Origin: Bacteroidota bacterium
GTDB taxonomy: Bacteria; Bacteroidota; Ignavibacteria; Ignavibacteriales; Melioribacteraceae
Length of the DNA: 18,658 bases
NCBI GenBank assembly: GCA_023453125.1
Contig: JAEXUB010000047.1
Coordinates: 1 to 18,658 of the forward strand
Direction of reading: 5' to 3'
The position numbers and the translations under genes are program-made. Below are positions 8,901 to 16,339 of this stretch, piece after piece. Numbering within the stretch: the first letter of the stretch is position 1; each line of letters starts with the position of its first letter. Below the pieces are notes generated by a model. It made no database searches, had not been told where the DNA came from, and saw only the letters and a program-made list of their open reading frames with translations.

Positions 8901-8994
8901 AATTAAGAATGCCGTTGATACGCACAAAGGAAAGATTAGTGTGAGCTCGGAACCGGGCAAAGGCACCTGTTTTGCCGTTGAAATTCCGGTGTGA
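5911..8994 (+). CDS. Membrane sensor histidine kinase with c-heme Tll0287-like input domain and PAS repeats
   Basis: 1027 residues, TTG start. Membrane helices lie at about 31-50 and 229-249. Between them is a periplasmic domain with the Tll0287-like (DUF3365) pattern, including SHGGVYVPVTPKTQPN near residue 77, NPAFMSRQ near 116, and a c-type heme site C191-L-K-C-H195. After the second helix come about four PAS domains (roughly 250-365, 375-495, 505-625, 630-755), two ending in the usual DITER/NITER motif, then a coiled coil (755-810). The transmitter has phospho-acceptor His816 in the SHEFKTP box, the N box QNLVSNAVKYS, the G1 box DEGIGIP and the G2 box GGTGLGL. It should sense redox, a gas or a small ligand through heme and phosphorylate a separate response regulator; it has no receiver domain and none is in the window. 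The C-terminal half is paralogous to the kinase at 9257. Confidence 0.93.
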   Translation: MKVGKVFSKLFERLSEGNDAKVVKKTFVRLASAWTILLVLIFISLFFLDLRQVEDLARVECFSSFQKDVQYRAWATSHGGVYVPVTPKTQPNEYLVGIPEREVVTPSGRVLTLMNPAFMSRQVFELDPAKYNSRNHITSLNPIRPKNAPTEWEKNALTKFEKGLKEVFEITDAGDKRVVRYMAPFKVEKGCLKCHAAQGYKLGDIRGGISVEIDWEPFDRVFYSTIFNHSIVVSFIWLIGIIGFVFSYYRLKESVVQNMALLNANPDMMFILSENGTILSTKAESREPLKDNYEQLKGKNINELVPPDIYEKIISGIKNVKETGKVSVVVFELERNNEVKKYEDRIVPYGKDKFLLIARDITILSRTEAALRDSEEKFRTVALNMQEAFLLYDREGKLIMCNLSAENILGIKESEMLGRTPYDAKIKFFNEEGIEFPIENRPSVVSLKKGIIQQNVIMGIQKQVEGTIWLSVNSVPIYHSGKIEGVLVTAVDITERKKNEEIRRHSNDLMRYIIEHNRSAVAVHDRDLKYIFVSNSYKEQYNVKEENIIGRHHYDVFPDLPKKWRDVHQKALKGEVSSAEDDPYYKEDGTVEWTRWECRPWYEVDGSIGGIVVYTEVTTARKEIENRLRESEELFRSVVQNSVEVTVLSRADGLVYYVSPQCREIIGHDEEKFIGGRFPDIIHPDDLERCRAEWSDVYAHDKDVTEFEYRIIDKEGKTRWISHSAKRLKIQDNLTVVQNTIRNITERKNAEEELRKHRDHLEELVESRTEELDALNRELVNQIMQKQEAELLLKASLEKEKELNKLKSRFISTASHEFKTPLTTVLSSVELMQRYGKNWDEEKIRVHLERIKHSVENLTGLINDVLFVSRADSGRLEFNPSKTDLYSICQQVIEEGRILGGENHNIVFNYGAESKHYNLDRKHIYTILQNLVSNAVKYSPNGGMIELNVGRNDDKLILSVKDEGIGIPDNELSNLFQPFHRCENVGTIGGTGLGLTIIKNAVDTHKGKISVSSEPGKGTCFAVEIPV

Positions 8995-9052
8995 TTTTGG
9001 GTAAGGCGAATAAGTTTGCAACTCTAAGAGCGTGTTGCTTATTTCCCTTACG

Positions 9053-9081
9053 TTGACACGGTTCTTTAAATATTTATTTTG
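9053..9081 (+). promoter_or_regulatory. Candidate Bacteroidota-type promoter for the second kinase
   Basis: TTGACA at 9053-9058, then TATTTTG at 9075-9081, 19 bases after the TTG. This is one base short of the TAnnTTTG element used by the phylum's primary sigma factor, with normal spacing from the TTG. It lies after the first kinase's stop and before the structured leader, so the second kinase may be transcribed on its own. Confidence 0.35.
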
Positions 9082-9123
9082 TTTGCATTAAATTTAAATT
9101 TTTGTAAATTAATTTTTAATTAA

Positions 9124-9239
9124 TGTTCCGGCCCCCTCTAAAGTGCTTTTTATTCCCGGAACACATTTCAGATGTGTTGGCGCAGTCAGGAGAGAATGTT
9201 TTTTTTGCCCAATGCAGGCAAACTGCTCCCGGATTCTCT
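9124..9239 (+). promoter_or_regulatory. Structured 5' leader with several inverted repeats
   Basis: Four perfect inverted repeats lie in about 115 bases before the PocR-kinase start. They are tgttccgg (9124-9131) with ccggaaca (9156-9163); aacacat (9160-9166) with atgtgtt (9172-9178), loop ttcag; agagaat (9191-9197) with attctct (9233-9239); and, nested inside the last, tttgcc (9204-9209) with ggcaaa (9217-9222). The first two share bases 9160-9163, so they cannot both form fully. The last arm ends 8 bases before the kinase ribosome site (ggag at 9248-9251). It may be a cis-regulatory RNA or protein sites. It matches no riboswitch class I know. Confidence 0.4.
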
Positions 9240-9256
9240 AAAATACCGGAGTACAT

Positions 9257-12200
9257 ATGAGCAAATATCAGCTTAACGATTTAATTGATATTAATCAGAT
9301 TAAATCCCTTCAGGACCGGCTTTATGATATTTACCCGGTTCCCACATCAATAAAAAATCTAAGCGGAGAAATAATTTCTTCCAGCGGAGGAGAAGACCTC
9401 TGCAATAAATTCCATAGGAGGCATCCTGATTCATCCGAAAACTGCCTCCTGAGCGATAAATATATCAGCGACAGTCTGGCTAAAAAAAATCCATCCGTAA
9501 ATTATAAATGTCCGCACGGATTAATTGACTGTGCATTTCCTGTTATTATAGATGATATTCATTACGGTAATTTTTACGCCGGGCATATTTTTGTTGAAAA
9601 GCCCGATAGTAAATATTTTGAAAAAACTGCCGACGAACTAGGATTTGATAAACCCGCTTATCTGGAGGAAATATCCAAAGTACCATTACTTGAAGAAGAA
9701 GCGTTAAACAAGTTTATTGCTTTTGTTAAAGAGCTCCTCGGTTTTCTTGCCGCTGCCGGATTAAAAAAAATAAAAGAGCTTGAAGCTGTTGAGATTTCAA
9801 GAGCGAACGAAGAACAATTTAAATCCATTTTTGAATACGCCCCTGTAGGAGTGGTATTGGTAGGACTCGACGGCTCGTTTATAAGGACAAACCACGCCTT
9901 TGAAGAGATGATAGGATACAGCAGGGAGGAACTTAAAGGGATGACCTTCAGGAATATAACACATCCCGACAGCATTGATGAAAGTAATGAAATAGTACTC
10001 AATCTTATTGAAGGCAAAACCGATAAAATAGATTTTGAGAAGAAGTATATTAAAAAAGAGGGCGAAGACATTTGGGTTAGTGTAAGGACAATAGTAAAAC
10101 GTAAGCCGGACGGTGCTCCTGAATACTTTATTACTCACCTCCGTAATGTGTCTGAAGAAAGAAAATCCAAATTAGAATTGGTAAAAAATGAAGAGAGGTT
10201 CCGTACAGTTGCCGAATGCGCCGGTGTCTGGGTCTGGGAAGTTGATACCGAAGGGGTTTATACCTTTTCAAGTGCCAGTATTGAATCAATATTAGGATAT
10301 AAACCGGAAGAGATTATCGGCAAAAAGAAATTCTATGAACTGTTTGCCGCAACACCCGGCGACTTAATAACTAATAAGGCAAAAGCAGGCTTTGAAGAAA
10401 GGATTCAATTCCGGAATTTCGAGAATCCGAATGTTCATAAAAACGGGCAGATTATATTTCTTGAAACAAGCGGAATTCCACAATATGATTCGAAAGGGGC
10501 GTTTACCGGATACAGGGGTGCTGACAGGGATATTACCGAAAGGAAAACTGCCGAATTTAAATTACAGGACAGCCTGGAGCGTGTATCTGTTATATTCAGG
10601 CAGAGCCCGATGGGAATAGCGTTAACCAGGATCAGCGACGGAATAATTATTGAAGCTAATGATGAATTTGCATCAATTCACGGTTATACCAGAGAAGAGA
10701 TGATAGGGAAATCAACTCTTGATTTGAATTTATGGGTAGACAATGACGAAAGGGATTTTGTTGTTAAAGAACTCAAGGAAAAAGGAGCCTGCAGGTATTA
10801 CGAGTGTAAAGCACGCAAAAAGAATGGAGAGATAAGACTCCTTAAAATGTCTGCCGAATTAATTCAGAGAAAGGGGGAAACTTATGCAATCGGTATCGGC
10901 GAGGATATAACGGAAATACGAAATGCCGAAAACAGAGTAAAGGAAAGCGATGAGAGATATAGAAGCATATTTGAAAATAACCACTCGGCAATTATAGTAT
11001 TGGACCCCGAAACGGGAAACATTGTAGATGCCAATCCTGCTGCGGAAAAATTCTACGGCTGGAGTCTGAAAGAACTCTGCTCTATGAAGATATCACACCT
11101 GAATCCTGCCCCGCCGGAAGTAATAAAGAATGCATTGTTTAATGCCAGTCATAAAATAGAGAGCCATTTTTACTTTAAGCACCGTATTGCAGATGGTACC
11201 GTAAAGGACATTGAAGCATTTGCCGGTACATTAACCCGTCAGGGTAAACTTCTCATTTTTGCATTTATTATTGACCTGACCGAGAGAATGAAAGCTGAAG
11301 TAGCGCTTCAAGAGATAAGGGCAAAGCTGGATACGGCTATAGAAAGTATGACCGACGCGGTTTTTATAACGGATAATCAGGGAAACTTTATTCACTTTAA
11401 CGAGGCATTTGTCACAATTCACAGATTCGGCAGCAAAGAGGAATGCAAGAAACAGCTTAGCGAATATCCCGACATACTGGAAGTCTATATGGATTCCGGC
11501 GAACTTGCCCCTCTTGAAATGTGGGCAGTGCCAAGGGCTTTAAGAGGAGAGTCAGTCAAATATGCGGAATATTCTTTGAGAAGGAAGGATACCGGTGAAA
11601 AATGGTTCGGGAGCTACAGCTTCAGTCCCATAAGGGATACCGAAGGGAATATTACAGGCTCGGTTGTTGTGGGAAGGGATATTACCGAACATAAACTGGC
11701 TGAGGCAGAGCTCGAAAAACACCGGTATCATCTCGAGGAGCTGGTTCAGAGCCGCACCGAAGAGATTGATGCCATTAACAGGGAACTCATAAATCAGATA
11801 ATGCAGAAACAGGAGGCCGAAGAGGCACTTAAAGTATCGCTCGAAAAAGAGAAAGAGCTTAACCAATTGAAGAGCAGGTTTATTTCAACTACATCGCACG
11901 AATTCAAGACCCCTCTTTCTGCGGTACTTTCATCTGCCGAACTGATTGAAAGATACGGGCACAAATGGGGCCCGGAGAAAATAGCGGACCATATTGAAAG
12001 AATTAAAAACTCAGTTATGCACCTCTCAAAGCTTGTTGATGATGTACTTCAGCTGAGCCGGGCTGAAAGCGGCAGGCTGGAATATACTCCGATAGAAATT
12101 GACCTTAAGACTTTCTGCGGTAAAGTAATTGAAGAAATGCACCTGAGCTCCAAAGAAAAACACAGAATTAATTTCGAATACAAATCGGGCAGGAACAGCT

Positions 12201-12535
12201 TTATGCTGGACCAGAAGCAGACTTATATTATTCTACAGAACCTTCTCTCGAATGCCGTAAAATATTCTCCTGCCGGGGGCAAAGTGGACTTAATTGTAGA
12301 CTCGGATGAATTGAACCTGCGGATAGTTGTTAATGATGAAGGAGTAGGCATTCCGGAAACTGATATTGACAAGCTGTTTCAGCCATTTCACCGTGCCGCC
12401 AACACAGGGGGAATTGAGGGAACGGGGCTTGGGCTTTCAATAATGAAGAAAGCGGTAGAACTGCACGGGGGTACGGTTGTTGTTAAATCGGAATTGGGAA
12501 AAGGCACCTCATTTATTGTAGAGATACCTTTGTAA
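9257..12535 (+). CDS. Soluble PocR-domain, multi-PAS sensor histidine kinase
   Basis: 1092 residues, ATG with ggag 5 bases upstream. Residues about 6-170 form a PocR-type sensory domain (PF10114), with Cys49, Cys63, Cys85 and Cys92, the motif KCPHGLIDCAFPV and the following YGNFYAGHIF strand. Such domains bind small organic ligands (1,2-propanediol type in PocR) or metals through the Cys set. Then come five PAS domains (about 186-302, 312-432, 440-555, 565-680, 686-812), several ending in the D-I-T-E-R/H motif, a coiled coil (815-865) and a transmitter with His881 in SHEFKTP, QNLLSNAVKYS, DEGVGIP and EGTGLGL. No membrane helix or receiver domain is visible, so it is a cytoplasmic orphan kinase. 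The region from about 812 on is very similar to the neighbouring kinase, including the HLEELVxSRTEE and NQIMQKQEAE stretches. It probably arose by tandem duplication with replacement of the input module. The ligand is unknown. Confidence 0.93.
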   Translation: MSKYQLNDLIDINQIKSLQDRLYDIYPVPTSIKNLSGEIISSSGGEDLCNKFHRRHPDSSENCLLSDKYISDSLAKKNPSVNYKCPHGLIDCAFPVIIDDIHYGNFYAGHIFVEKPDSKYFEKTADELGFDKPAYLEEISKVPLLEEEALNKFIAFVKELLGFLAAAGLKKIKELEAVEISRANEEQFKSIFEYAPVGVVLVGLDGSFIRTNHAFEEMIGYSREELKGMTFRNITHPDSIDESNEIVLNLIEGKTDKIDFEKKYIKKEGEDIWVSVRTIVKRKPDGAPEYFITHLRNVSEERKSKLELVKNEERFRTVAECAGVWVWEVDTEGVYTFSSASIESILGYKPEEIIGKKKFYELFAATPGDLITNKAKAGFEERIQFRNFENPNVHKNGQIIFLETSGIPQYDSKGAFTGYRGADRDITERKTAEFKLQDSLERVSVIFRQSPMGIALTRISDGIIIEANDEFASIHGYTREEMIGKSTLDLNLWVDNDERDFVVKELKEKGACRYYECKARKKNGEIRLLKMSAELIQRKGETYAIGIGEDITEIRNAENRVKESDERYRSIFENNHSAIIVLDPETGNIVDANPAAEKFYGWSLKELCSMKISHLNPAPPEVIKNALFNASHKIESHFYFKHRIADGTVKDIEAFAGTLTRQGKLLIFAFIIDLTERMKAEVALQEIRAKLDTAIESMTDAVFITDNQGNFIHFNEAFVTIHRFGSKEECKKQLSEYPDILEVYMDSGELAPLEMWAVPRALRGESVKYAEYSLRRKDTGEKWFGSYSFSPIRDTEGNITGSVVVGRDITEHKLAEAELEKHRYHLEELVQSRTEEIDAINRELINQIMQKQEAEEALKVSLEKEKELNQLKSRFISTTSHEFKTPLSAVLSSAELIERYGHKWGPEKIADHIERIKNSVMHLSKLVDDVLQLSRAESGRLEYTPIEIDLKTFCGKVIEEMHLSSKEKHRINFEYKSGRNSFMLDQKQTYIILQNLLSNAVKYSPAGGKVDLIVDSDELNLRIVVNDEGVGIPETDIDKLFQPFHRAANTGGIEGTGLGLSIMKKAVELHGGTVVVKSELGKGTSFIVEIPL

Positions 12536-12559
12536 TGAGTTTTAATTTAAGAATTTAAT

Positions 12560-15070
12560 TTATTTCTGCTCTTCTTCGGAGTAGGAGCCGCTCCAGACTT
12601 CTTTCCCGATTCCGGGAAGCCATTCAAGTTTTTCCTTCTTCTTGAAATCGTCCAGATATTTATCCGAAGTAATTCCCGCATTGGCATATACTCTTGTGCC
12701 CCTTAATGCCGAAGCTGCCGCTCCGCCGGTCAGGTTAACAACACCAATATTTATTCCCCCTTCCACCGAAGCGCGCACATCAATATCTTTCGGGGAGAAT
12801 TTGCCGTCGCTCCCCTTTGTTGCCGAAAACCCAAAAGTTGATTTTATTGAACCGCCGGCAACCTCGCCGCCGAAACTTATATTGCCGTCGTATGTTGTAG
12901 TATTACGAAGGTGGTTGGTAAAAGTTGAATAATTAATCCCGAACATCGATAGGTCTATTCCAGCGGAGAATGAGGATTTATACGGGCTAACTTTTTCTTT
13001 CACAAAAATCAGGTTAACTTCATACTCATATTTGGCAATAAAATCCTTGTAATAATTTGAATTTTCATCGAGCACCCCCTGCTCAAAATTTTTCTTATCA
13101 ATCATATTTTTGCGTATCTGCTCATTCGCAAGCTCTTCCGTTTCACGGTCTATTTTCTCCTTAAGCTCTCTAATTTCCTCAAGGTCGCAGTCGCATAATG
13201 CGGGGTCATAATAAGGGGCAAATGAATATGCCCTAAGTGAATTCTGCATACCGGTTTTTATTGTCTGCATAACAAAGCCTGTAAGGTCTTTCTCCATTTT
13301 ATCCCTTATTTCAAAATCGGAAATTAGCATAATATGCTTTATGCAGTCTTTATACATTAGAGGAGCATACTTTTCAATTTTTTTATATGCGATAGCTGCA
13401 GCTTCAGTAGCCTGGTTCCAGAAGGGTTGGCCGATGTTGTTAAACCGGGGAAAATAACCGGTGTGGAGCCTATGAATTGCCACTTTTCTTCTATCTTCGT
13501 CTTCTATTTTAGCCGTCTGAATCAGCTTTTCCTGATACTCCATTATGAGGGGATAAATTTTCCCCGTGTATTTCCCCGTAAGGTCATTTATTGTTTCAGC
13601 AGTGCTAATTAATTTATCCGAAAGATATTTTCTGTAGGCATTCATCTTTTTTGAATAAGCAAGTACATTAAATCGCTGAATGAGAATATCGTTTGTGTTA
13701 GCATATTTGTATGGATTGACGGCCATTATTTTAAATTCGGGATTTGTTTTAGCGAGCTCCTTAAAGAGGTCCTGCGCGTCTCCCCGTACTGCTTTTGCAG
13801 CGGCCTTATTCACTTTTTTACCGTATTCCATTGCCTTTGTGTTCAGGCCGCTCAATCCGGAGATTTTAACATCAGGATTAAAATTTTCATATTTAGAGGG
13901 ATTTTTAATTGCGTCATCAACCAGTTTCTGGATATTCTGAATGTCGAAATTTGCCTGAACGTCAACGCCGAGATTTTTAAGCATTTCAAGATTTTTCTCA
14001 ACCACTGCTTCTGTTTCATATCCAACGGTGCTTAATTCAAGCTCTTTCATCTGGTCTGCAATTGCGGTAAGAGCAGATAACCCAATTTCGCCCGACATAT
14101 TGGGATAATTTTTAATCATAAGGAGGTAATCGATATCGGGGGCTTTAATTTTCATTTTATTTTGAACCGCCTCAACATCTTTTCTAATCTGCCGTGCCGC
14201 GGCAGGGTCTGCATCTTCAATAAAATCTGCCGTTGTAGCAGCGGGAATGGTGCTCACTTTGGCAATCTCCTCCTCGCTCCCTCCGTTTTGGTCAGCGCCG
14301 TCGTCTGCCGGAATGCTCTTTGTTAATTTTGACACTGCTCTGGCAAAAACCGGGGCCTTATCCATATTATCCATAAGGAGCTTTAATGCCTTATCATACT
14401 GCTTTTGCGCCATATAGCAATTATATAACCCCATTATGGTGCTGTAATTATCGGGATCAATACGGAATGACTCGCTGAATAAGGTGAATGCATCCTCTGT
14501 CTTTTTTAAATCGAGGTATAAATTGGCAAGACAGTTTAAGGCCGGTACCGATAATTTATTTAACCCGCCGCCGGCAGAGGAACAGATAACGGAGTAGCTG
14601 TACATTTTAATTGCGTCGTTGTAGAAATCGCTGTTCAGGGATTTATTACTTTGGGCCGGGGTAAGCGAGTCGTCGTAATAGCAGGCAATGGCACTTGCAA
14701 GGTTCAATGCGGCATTTGATGATAAATAATCGAGCGGGAAAACCGCACTTGCCAGTGCCAGATAATAATTCTTCGCTCCGGTAAAGCTAATCATCCCCGC
14801 AGTCTCAAGTGAATAGCTGAGGCACTTCAGGCTGTCCCGCGCGGTTCCCTCAAAAGAGGGAATAAAGCCTGCATTATTCCTGAACTCGCCGGCCAGATCG
14901 CTTTCAATTTTCTGAGAGGCCATCCGGTAATATTTTTCCGCAATGCCAAGGGCTTCAGATTTGCCTATGATAAGCACCCCTTTCTGTGCTATTAAGGAAT
15001 TAAAGGGGGCTGCCGCAATTAGTGTTAATAAAAGCAGGGCAGTGACGAAAATATAATTTCTTCTCTTCAT
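12560..15070 (-). CDS. Large exported TPR protein with beta-rich C-terminus
   Basis: 836 residues, family not recognised. It starts with a clear signal peptide (MKRRN, then a hydrophobic run to about residue 28, cleavage likely near LIAQ). Residues about 170-245 hold two to three TPR-like helical pairs (ALNCLANLYLDLKK..AF, then GLYNCYMAQKQYDKALKLL). A long, mostly helical central region follows, with a charged coiled-coil stretch around 640-680 just after a CDC motif. The last 130 residues are Gly/Ser/Thr-rich with alternating strands (SFSAGIDLSMFGINYS, FGGEVAGG, ASVEGGINIGVVNLTGG), like beta-sandwich or barrel repeats. It should be periplasmic or outer-membrane bound. Third gene of a run with the OmpA-like and coiled-coil genes, starting 19 bases after the latter's stop, with only a weak ribosome site (ggtga). 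It may be a scaffold for the OmpA-like partner; that is inference. Its end lies 24 bases from the kinase gene's end (convergent). Confidence 0.82.
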   Translation of the reverse strand: MKRRNYIFVTALLLLTLIAAAPFNSLIAQKGVLIIGKSEALGIAEKYYRMASQKIESDLAGEFRNNAGFIPSFEGTARDSLKCLSYSLETAGMISFTGAKNYYLALASAVFPLDYLSSNAALNLASAIACYYDDSLTPAQSNKSLNSDFYNDAIKMYSYSVICSSAGGGLNKLSVPALNCLANLYLDLKKTEDAFTLFSESFRIDPDNYSTIMGLYNCYMAQKQYDKALKLLMDNMDKAPVFARAVSKLTKSIPADDGADQNGGSEEEIAKVSTIPAATTADFIEDADPAAARQIRKDVEAVQNKMKIKAPDIDYLLMIKNYPNMSGEIGLSALTAIADQMKELELSTVGYETEAVVEKNLEMLKNLGVDVQANFDIQNIQKLVDDAIKNPSKYENFNPDVKISGLSGLNTKAMEYGKKVNKAAAKAVRGDAQDLFKELAKTNPEFKIMAVNPYKYANTNDILIQRFNVLAYSKKMNAYRKYLSDKLISTAETINDLTGKYTGKIYPLIMEYQEKLIQTAKIEDEDRRKVAIHRLHTGYFPRFNNIGQPFWNQATEAAAIAYKKIEKYAPLMYKDCIKHIMLISDFEIRDKMEKDLTGFVMQTIKTGMQNSLRAYSFAPYYDPALCDCDLEEIRELKEKIDRETEELANEQIRKNMIDKKNFEQGVLDENSNYYKDFIAKYEYEVNLIFVKEKVSPYKSSFSAGIDLSMFGINYSTFTNHLRNTTTYDGNISFGGEVAGGSIKSTFGFSATKGSDGKFSPKDIDVRASVEGGINIGVVNLTGGAAASALRGTRVYANAGITSDKYLDDFKKKEKLEWLPGIGKEVWSGSYSEEEQK

Positions 15071-15089
15071 TATTCACCGGTGGTTTAAT

Positions 15090-16331
15090 TTATTTTGCAA
15101 GAAGACTAATAAGAACCTGCCAGAAATTCCTGTAACTGGTTATTTCATTGAGATACCACTCTTCGAGTTTAAATCCTTCCCTGCTGCCGTCATATTTTCC
15201 CGGTTTAAATTCCTGCCAGATAACCGTAATCATCTGAATTTCGGACATAGGCAGAGCGCGGTCGAAAAAATCGGGATTAATTTTAACCAGAGGGGCGGCC
15301 TCCTGAATATCGCCGTATGAGAGACCGGAGAATCTCTTCTCATATGCCGAAGAGGAATAGTAAGCCTGCTTTTTTTTCTCTTCGGCAGAGAGAGAATTCA
15401 ATTCTTCGGTTAGGCTGTTAATCTCATTTTTGTAATATTCATCCCCCTGCAGGGTAAGTTCCTTTCCCGTAACGGAATAATCGGCATTGGAAGATAATTC
15501 AGCTTCAAGCTCCTTCTCGGTTTCCTCGAATGTTTTTTTATACTCAGCCGCCGCTTTCTTATCAACCTTCAAAATCTCCGCATAAGCCTTCCGGAAAACT
15601 TTTAACCGTTCCTGTTTTTCCTTATTAAAAGATTCCCTGGGGCTTAATTTGTTTTCCTCTTTATTCCCTTCTGCCAGCGCATCGCTTCTTCTTTTTTTTG
15701 TCTCTCTTATCATTGTTTCGAGATACTCTTTATTTGAAACGGGGAGGTAGAGGGGCTTTTTACTGTTAGTAAGAATGGTTACTTCTTCTTTTCCGTTATA
15801 ATACACATCATATCCCAGAAATTTTCCCGTATTGGAGGGGAGGCAATAGAACTGATCCAGAACCGGCGCGCCTACTATTCTAAGAGGATTATTGAAAAAG
15901 AAAGAAACACTATTTGAGGTGCCCCCCGCTATATAGGGTTTTCCGTCATCCCCCTCCTGAATTGCAAAAAAATACAATTCGAGCATTGCGCTTAACCGGG
16001 GCGTCATTCCTTCGAATGGCTTTGTAACCTGTGTTAAGGCATAAACTTTGGCGTTAACCCCTTTAGGAGGATTGATAGTCTTGAAATCATTAAGCGCTGA
16101 GATAGCTTTTTTTAACTTTTCTTTTAATTGAGCTTCCTGCTTTTTATCATAACCATAATTATAAGGGTCGTCAACGTTGTTGAGCATTACTTCAAATTTT
16201 CCCTTTCTTTCGGGGAAAAACCTGAAATCATACTGGGGGAATTTTACGGCTCTGTCGGAGTATCCCTCCTGTCCCGCTGCCGGGACAAGAGAGATTATCC
16301 AGAATAATAAACCTAAATATATATTTTTCAT
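15090..16331 (-). CDS. Exported coiled-coil protein of unknown family
   Basis: 413 residues. The signal peptide is clear: Lys2, hydrophobic run to about residue 16, then PAAGQ as a likely cleavage site. Residues about 30-200 look like a mixed alpha/beta globular region (for example QYDFRFFPER, a helix KLKKAISALNDFK, and the segment GGTSNSVSFFFNNPLRIVGAPV). Residues about 205-330 are highly charged Lys/Glu-rich helices, likely coiled coil, followed by a short folded tail. I see no catalytic motif. The start lies 8 bases after the OmpA-like gene's stop and has no Shine-Dalgarno sequence (the gap is a C run), so it is probably translated by coupling or reinitiation. Position between an OmpA-domain protein and a TPR protein suggests a periplasmic partner of both. 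Function unknown. Confidence 0.78.
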   Translation of the reverse strand: MKNIYLGLLFWIISLVPAAGQEGYSDRAVKFPQYDFRFFPERKGKFEVMLNNVDDPYNYGYDKKQEAQLKEKLKKAISALNDFKTINPPKGVNAKVYALTQVTKPFEGMTPRLSAMLELYFFAIQEGDDGKPYIAGGTSNSVSFFFNNPLRIVGAPVLDQFYCLPSNTGKFLGYDVYYNGKEEVTILTNSKKPLYLPVSNKEYLETMIRETKKRRSDALAEGNKEENKLSPRESFNKEKQERLKVFRKAYAEILKVDKKAAAEYKKTFEETEKELEAELSSNADYSVTGKELTLQGDEYYKNEINSLTEELNSLSAEEKKKQAYYSSSAYEKRFSGLSYGDIQEAAPLVKINPDFFDRALPMSEIQMITVIWQEFKPGKYDGSREGFKLEEWYLNEITSYRNFWQVLISLLAK

Positions 16332-16339
16332 AGGGGGGA

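Noticed and set aside
9100..9256. Cobalamin or other known riboswitch before the PocR kinase
   Set aside because: The core conserved boxes of the B12, c-di-GMP and SAM classes could not be matched; only unassigned hairpins remain.
9658..10071. 137-codon minus-strand frame inside the second kinase
   Set aside because: Antisense to a PAS region in the correct frame; Ser/Leu-rich composition is typical of a shadow frame.
12536..12559. Bidirectional terminator between the convergent kinase and TPR genes
   Set aside because: The 24 bases are AT-rich but contain no proper inverted repeat.
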